The notes under the pieces were generated by a model. That model was not told the DNA's origin. It made no database searches and saw only the letters and a program-made list of their open reading frames with translations. A DNA stretch of 64,000 nt from Limosilactobacillus secaliphilus (GTDB lineage Bacteria; Bacillota; Bacilli; Lactobacillales; Lactobacillaceae): assembly GCF_001437055.1 (NCBI RefSeq), contig NZ_JQBW01000006.1, forward strand, positions 189,145 to 253,144, in the 5' to 3' direction. Positions 59,919 to 64,000 of this stretch are shown piece after piece (the first letter of the stretch is position 1; each line of letters starts with the position of its first letter). The position numbers and the translations under genes are program-made.

Positions 59919-60563
59919 ATGAATAAACGTACTAGCTGGCTACTATTTTCACTTTGCCTGCTTATTTTTCTTAGCTTACTGATCTTAATATCAACGGTTC
60001 CTCTGCGAGTGACCGCGGTTGATTCCATGATTCGCAACTGGGTCAACCAATTCCATTCACCAGTTGCCAATGCCTTTTGGGAACAAATCACCAGCATGTT
60101 CAATGCGCAGGCCTCAGTTTTCTGGGCCTTCGGAGTGTCTCTAGCCGCCTTTATCGGTCACGACTGGTACTTTGGCCTGCAAATTACGAGCACGATCTTT
60201 GGCGGCCTTATCTTAAACCACTTTGTGAAAATCGTCGTTTGTCGGCCACGGCCGGTCATCAGGGTGCTCATGCATTATAGCGGCTACAGTTTTCCCAGCG
60301 GCCACTCGTCAACCGCCGTCTTAATCATGGGCTCACTAATCTTAATGGTTAATCATTGGCTGCATTCCCGCCACCTCAAGGCCCTTTTGGATACCTGTTT
60401 GGTCTTAATCATTATTCTGGTAGGATTTTCACGAATCTTTGTGGGCGCCCATTTTCCGAGCGACGTCCTCGCCGGCTGGTCGCTAGGTGTCTTCGTTCTT
60501 TCCGGAATCAACTTGCTAGCCATCAAATTTGATCCGTCTAAAGTGATTCATCAGCAACCATAA
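59919..60563 (+). CDS. PAP2-family phosphatase
   Basis: 214 aa, five to six transmembrane helices. Phosphatase motifs: KIVVCRPRP (C1), PSGHSST (C2) and SRIFVGAHFPSDVLAGW (C3). Probably undecaprenyl-pyrophosphate or phosphatidylglycerophosphate phosphatase; the exact lipid is unknown. Ribosome site AAAGGAG. Divergent from leuS. Confidence 0.93.
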   Translation: MNKRTSWLLFSLCLLIFLSLLILISTVPLRVTAVDSMIRNWVNQFHSPVANAFWEQITSMFNAQASVFWAFGVSLAAFIGHDWYFGLQITSTIFGGLILNHFVKIVVCRPRPVIRVLMHYSGYSFPSGHSSTAVLIMGSLILMVNHWLHSRHLKALLDTCLVLIIILVGFSRIFVGAHFPSDVLAGWSLGVFVLSGINLLAIKFDPSKVIHQQP

Positions 60564-60598
60564 AAAGCTGCCCACAGTGGTTTGTGGGCAGATTTTTT
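60563..60598. terminator. Bidirectional terminator between PAP2 and metK genes
   Basis: CTGCCCACA pairs with TGTGGGCAG, then TTTTTT. Confidence 0.88.
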
Positions 60599-60604
60599 AG
60601 TTTA

Positions 60605-61792
60605 TTAGCCTAAAATCTTTTTCAATTCATCAACCTTGTCCAGGTGTTCCCATGGCAGGTCAACATCTGTCCGGCCAAAGTGGCCATAAGCGGCCGTCTT
60701 TTCGTAAATTGGCCGTTGCAGGTCGAGCATCTTGATGATCCCAGCTGGACGCAGGTCAAAGACTTTACGAACGGCAGCGATCAGTTCATCGTCTGATTTA
60801 GTACCAGTGCCAAAGGTGTCAATGGCAATGGAAACTGGTTGAGCAACCCCGATGGCATAAGCAATCTGGATTTCCAGCTTCTTTGCGTAACCAGCAGCGA
60901 CCAGGTTTTTGGCGATGTAACGGGCAGCATAGGAAGCACTGCGGTCCACCTTGGTAGCATCCTTACCGGAGAAGGCCCCACCACCATGGTGAGCAGCACC
61001 ACCATAGGTATCAACAATTACCTTCCGACCAGTCAAACCGGCATCCGCTTGGGGACCACCGATAACAAAACGACCGGTTGGGTTAATCAAGTACTTGGTC
61101 TTGTCGTCCAACAGCTTGGCTGGGATCACGTGCTTGATGACCTTTTCGGTAACGTCATGACGGATCTGGTCCAGGCTCACATCCGGATCATGCTGGGTAC
61201 TCAATACCACCGTGTCAACCCGGAATGGGCGATCGTTGTCATCATATTCAACCGTAACTTCCGCCTTTGCATCTGGACGCAGGTATGGGATCTTGCCTTC
61301 CTTGCGTAACTTAGTAATGTACATCATCAAATGATGGCTCAGCATTAAAGCTAAAGGCATGTATTCTGGTGTTTCATCCGTTGCATAGCCAAACATCAGA
61401 CCTTGGTCGCCGGCACCAATCTTGTCCAGCGGGTCTTCGTTACCTTCACGGGTTTCAACGGAATCGTCAACCCCTTGCGCGATATCAGGTGATTGTTCAT
61501 CAATCGCGGTAATGACTGCACAACCGTCGGCATCGAAGCCGTACTTGCCGTCGGTGTAGCCAATCCGCCGAATCGTGTCCCGAACAACCTGCTGAATGTT
61601 CACGTAAGCCTTGGTTGATACTTCACCAAAGACTAATACCAAACCGGTTGTAACGGATGTTTCTACGGCAACCCGTGATTGCGGATCCTGCTTCAACATT
61701 GCATCCAGGATGGCATCACTGATCTGGTCAGCGATTTTATCCGGGTGTCCTTCAGAAACTGATTCGGACGTAAATAAATGTTTCTCTGACAT
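60605..61792 (-). CDS. metK: S-adenosylmethionine synthetase
   Basis: 394 aa from ATG 61792; the six codons upstream in frame include the GGGGGAA ribosome site. [27 protein letters not shown] and [16 protein letters not shown] are the three family signatures. Makes SAM from methionine and ATP. Regulated by the S(MK) box that overlaps its ribosome site. Confidence 0.97.
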   Translation of the reverse strand: MSEKHLFTSESVSEGHPDKIADQISDAILDAMLKQDPQSRVAVETSVTTGLVLVFGEVSTKAYVNIQQVVRDTIRRIGYTDGKYGFDADGCAVITAIDEQSPDIAQGVDDSVETREGNEDPLDKIGAGDQGLMFGYATDETPEYMPLALMLSHHLMMYITKLRKEGKIPYLRPDAKAEVTVEYDDNDRPFRVDTVVLSTQHDPDVSLDQIRHDVTEKVIKHVIPAKLLDDKTKYLINPTGRFVIGGPQADAGLTGRKVIVDTYGGAAHHGGGAFSGKDATKVDRSASYAARYIAKNLVAAGYAKKLEIQIAYAIGVAQPVSIAIDTFGTGTKSDDELIAAVRKVFDLRPAGIIKMLDLQRPIYEKTAAYGHFGRTDVDLPWEHLDKVDELKKILG

Positions 61793-61794
61793 TG

Positions 61795-61886
61795 TTAATA
61801 ATTCCCCCATTTAAAACTGAAACTAGAGTTCTTGCGGTTACAAGGCAGCGAAGGGTCGCCCCTCCTCCCATCGGGAATTTGCTTCA
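61795..61886 (-). promoter_or_regulatory. S(MK) box (SAM-III) riboswitch of metK
   Basis: Minus strand: TTCCCGATGGGAGG near the 5' side, core GCCTTGTAACCGCAAG, then the Shine-Dalgarno GGGGGAAT. The first TTCCC can pair with the SD, the hallmark of the S(MK) mechanism in Lactobacillales, which blocks metK translation when SAM is bound. Confidence 0.93.
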
Positions 61887-61897
61887 TAACGAGAAAC

Positions 61898-61927
61898 ATC
61901 TTATCACAAATCGTGAAAGACATTCAA
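61898..61927 (-). promoter_or_regulatory. Promoter of metK
   Basis: Minus strand TTGAAT (61922-61927), 18 bp, TAAGAT (61898-61903) with TGA before it. Confidence 0.68.
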
Positions 61928-61946
61928 ATCAGGCCGCTGAATCTGC

Positions 61947-61952
61947 TATACT
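61947..61952 (+). promoter_or_regulatory. Extended -10 of the membrane protein gene at 62 kb
   Basis: TGCTATACT, 40 bp before the ATG; divergent from the metK promoter. Confidence 0.6.
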
Positions 61953-61991
61953 TAATTTTATGTAGACAAAAACAAAGGAGGCGTTATCTTC

Positions 61992-62717
61992 ATGGTCAAT
62001 CAACTAAAAGACGAATTATTCACTGACCGCTGGAAGGCAATTTTCGCGTCCGCCTTAATTCTGTTAATTGCTTGGTCATACGCACCCTTTGCTTACGTCG
62101 TCGGCATTTCCGGCAACCACTTTGACACCAACATGGGCTGGTTGTTCATCTACGAGGTTTGTATCGGCTTAAGCGTCACCCTGATTGTCTATGGTCACTT
62201 TAAGTCATTACTATCTTGTTTACCCAGCGTTTTAAGCATGGTCACCGTCTTGTTAGCCTTTAATAAGCTGCCGATCGTAATGGGGCTCTTACTCTTATTG
62301 CCCGTCTTTTTGCTGCTTTCGCAAACACCGTGGCTAGAGTTCAACAGCTGGTATGGTCTGATAACTTTTGGCCTCTTGGTTGCCCTATCAATTGGTAGTG
62401 TCTGTGCCTACAACAGCCTGCACTTCATATCGTGGGAGATCGTCTTCTTCCTCTTACCGGTGATGGCCAGCTGCTGGTATTTCATGGCCCCGTTCTTTCT
62501 AGAGAAACAGTCATTGTACTTCCCTATTTTGACGGTCCTGGCCCTGAACCTGATTGCCTTTATTTTCACCCGGACCCTGCGTTGGCAATTATTTGTGGCC
62601 ACTTTTCTGGTCGTTTCATTCTGGCTCTTGATCTTGTTTAACCGTCACCGGCGCCCATCATTCATCCTCTTTAGTTTGGCTCAGATGTTGGTGATCGTGT
62701 TGATCTACTGGAGTTAA
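61992..62717 (+). CDS. Integral membrane protein of unknown function
   Basis: 241 aa, about eight hydrophobic segments (residues 14-30, 50-66, 72-88, 96-112, 120-140, 146-166, 174-192, 198-216, 222-241). Ribosome site AAAGGAGGCG. No motif I can name. Divergent from metK, with its own terminator. Confidence 0.8.
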   Translation: MVNQLKDELFTDRWKAIFASALILLIAWSYAPFAYVVGISGNHFDTNMGWLFIYEVCIGLSVTLIVYGHFKSLLSCLPSVLSMVTVLLAFNKLPIVMGLLLLLPVFLLLSQTPWLEFNSWYGLITFGLLVALSIGSVCAYNSLHFISWEIVFFLLPVMASCWYFMAPFFLEKQSLYFPILTVLALNLIAFIFTRTLRWQLFVATFLVVSFWLLILFNRHRRPSFILFSLAQMLVIVLIYWS

Positions 62718-62751
62718 GACTTCTTACTTAATTAAAATTGATCGATAAAAA

Positions 62752-62790
62752 CAATAACTCCGCAGACTCTTCAGTTTGCGGAGTTATTTT
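62752..62790. terminator. Bidirectional terminator at 62.8 kb
   Basis: AATAACTCCGCAGACT pairs with AGTTTGCGGAGTTATT between the membrane protein gene and the Tag-like gene. Confidence 0.92.
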
Positions 62791-62796
62791 CTATAA

Positions 62797-63336
62797 TTAC
62801 CAATTATCAACAGTCAGCTGGTAGATGCCGACTGCACACAGATACGAAAAGATGATGGTGGGGCCGACAAAACGAAAGCCGGCCTTCTTCATATCCTTAC
62901 TGATTTTTTGTGACAGGTCGTCCTTCGCTGGCAGTTCAGCACCGTTAGCAAAATGCATTTTGCGCGGCTGACCCTCAACGTACGACCAAAGAAAGTCGCT
63001 TAAAGTTTTGCCCGCCTGATGCCAGCTTTGGATCAACTTGGCATTATTAACCGTCGCTTCAATCTTCCGGCGGTTGCGGATGATGCTTTTATCTTGCGTT
63101 AATTCAGCGATCTGCTCCGCGTCAAATGCGGCCACCTTGTCAATTTCAAAATCAGCAAAGGCCTTTTCAAAGTCCGTTCGACGCTTCCAAATCGTTTTCC
63201 AGGTTAAACCGGCTTGAAAAAGCTCCAAGCTTAGCATTTCAAAAAGCCACTGGTCCAACTTTGAGGGCTGACCCCAGTAATGATCATAGTAATCTTTCAT
63301 CAGGGCGTCATCGGCCCACGCAGGGTATGTAGTCAT
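62797..63336 (-). CDS. tag: DNA-3-methyladenine glycosylase I-like protein
   Basis: 179 aa. HhH-type Tag fold: YDHYWGQPSKLDQWLFEML, catalytic-pocket Glu region LELFQAGLTWKTIWKRR, SIIRNRRKI, VGPTIIFSYLCAVG. In E. coli Tag zinc is held by Cys4, His17, His175 and Cys179; here the N-terminal Cys is absent, the YHDxEWG motif reads YYDHYWG, and the C-terminal HxxxC is missing, so no zinc snap. Likely removes alkylated adenine but the metal loss makes that inference. Confidence 0.82.
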   Translation of the reverse strand: MTTYPAWADDALMKDYYDHYWGQPSKLDQWLFEMLSLELFQAGLTWKTIWKRRTDFEKAFADFEIDKVAAFDAEQIAELTQDKSIIRNRRKIEATVNNAKLIQSWHQAGKTLSDFLWSYVEGQPRKMHFANGAELPAKDDLSQKISKDMKKAGFRFVGPTIIFSYLCAVGIYQLTVDNW

Positions 63337-63367
63337 CTGATCGTCTCCTTATTTAGGTATTCAATAG

Positions 63368-64000
63368 TTAATTACGGCTATTACCCTGTTTTTCATCTTT
63401 TAAAATTAAGGCCAAAACTAAGCCGATCAATTCAATGACGATCATGACAATGAACACGGCCCGGTAACCATGCAAGGAAGCGGCCAGTTTGCTCAGGCCC
63501 GCACGTTGACCAGCCGCAGTCAATCCAGTGAGGATCATCGTGGCAACGGCGACCCCGGTTGAACCCAGGACCTGCCGAATCGTTGTAATGACGGCTGTCC
63601 CGTGTGATACCAGTTCATCCGGCAAGGAGTTGGCACCAAGGGTAACCGCTGGCATCATTACAAAGGCATTGCCACCTTCAATGACCATGGCGCAGACGAT
63701 CATGCCCAGAAGGCTCTGCATGTTGATCAAGAAGAGGCCGGCAACCCAGCCCGCGATAATCATCAGCATCCCAATACGCAGCGTTAACTTAAAGCCTAAC
63801 TTATCTGCCAGCTTACCGGTTAATGGGTTCAGGATACTCAAGAAGACCGCTCCTGGTACCAAGGACATTCCAGAAATGAACGGGCTGACCTTCAAGACGC
63901 CCTGGTAATAGAGTGGGAAGATAATCGTGACAACAATCAAGGCCACGTAAGAAATTCCCGTTAAGAGGATGGCCAGGTCATAATTGAAGGTCTTCAAAAC
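63368..64000 (-). CDS. MFS transporter, C-terminal part (5' end outside window)
   Basis: 211 codons visible; the frame is open to the window edge. Six hydrophobic segments, with the DHA2-type cytoplasmic motif GKLADKLGFKLTLRIG and a C-terminal KDEKQGNSRN tail. Drug/H+ antiporter type is likely (DHA2, 14-TM family). Substrate unknown. Confidence 0.85.
   Translation of the reverse strand, partial: VLKTFNYDLAILLTGISYVALIVVTIIFPLYYQGVLKVSPFISGMSLVPGAVFLSILNPLTGKLADKLGFKLTLRIGMLMIIAGWVAGLFLINMQSLLGMIVCAMVIEGGNAFVMMPAVTLGANSLPDELVSHGTAVITTIRQVLGSTGVAVATMILTGLTAAGQRAGLSKLAASLHGYRAVFIVMIVIELIGLVLALILKDEKQGNSRN

Noticed and set aside
1-64000. CRISPR arrays, IS elements, prophage, integrases or attachment sites
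   Set aside because: No spaced repeats, transposase frames or integrase motifs were seen, and the three tRNA genes show no duplicated 3' ends.

Overview
The window is ordinary low-to-mid-GC Firmicute chromosome. Gene order (polA-mutM-coaE-nrdR-dnaB-dnaI-infC-rpmI-rplT; yqeG-yqeH-yhbY-nadD-yqeK-rsfS-tmcAL), T-box leaders, an S(MK)-box SAM riboswitch and protein sequences point to Lactobacillaceae, most likely a heterofermentative Limosilactobacillus-type species. The species call is inference. I see no prophage, IS element, CRISPR array, integrase or rRNA, and almost every gene is a conserved housekeeping gene.

Layout. 1-6.6 kb: end of a YfhO-type membrane protein (+), then greA, udk, pheT and pheS on the minus strand; pheS has a T-box leader. 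6.6-10.3 kb: HxlR regulator, HD hydrolase and SpoU rRNA/tRNA methyltransferase (-), then acylphosphatase, YidC2-type insertase and a peptide-deformylase-like protein (+). 10.3-19.1 kb: ArlRS-like two-component system, rpmF-yceD, and a nine-gene ribosome-assembly/NAD/tRNA-modification cluster from yqeG to tmcAL. 19.1-28.4 kb: rplT-rpmI-infC behind an attenuator-like leader, the dnaI-dnaB-nrdR-coaE-mutM replication/repair cluster, polA and a Bax-inhibitor-1 family protein. 28.4-42.7 kb: murC, ytpR, thioredoxin, transaldolase, trmB, ecsAB, hit, prsA, yhaM, pbp1A and T-box-controlled argS. 42.7-45.5 kb: tRNA-Gly, tRNA-Leu and tRNA-Arg, a truncated folylpolyglutamate-synthase-like gene, and a compact unannotated structured RNA gene. 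45.5-57 kb: CPBP protease/LacI regulator/unknown operon, deoxynucleoside kinase, secreted glucosaminidase, L,D-transpeptidase, UspA, PepV, NnrD, HAD phosphatase, lipid flippase and an orphan HicB-like protein. 57-64 kb: T-box-controlled leuS, PAP2 phosphatase, metK with S(MK) box, unknown membrane protein, Tag-like glycosylase and a partial MFS transporter.

The genes serve translation (three tRNA synthetases under tRNA control, IF-3, L20, L35, L32, tRNA methylation), replication start and repair, and cell-wall/surface biogenesis. No new multigene system stands out. The best candidates for something undescribed are small: the RNA gene at 45146-45412 with promoter, closing helix and terminator; the FolC-like gene with a damaged P-loop; the unknown protein at 47186-47779, which may hold two small beta-barrel repeats; and several enzymes whose normally invariant catalytic or metal residues are replaced.
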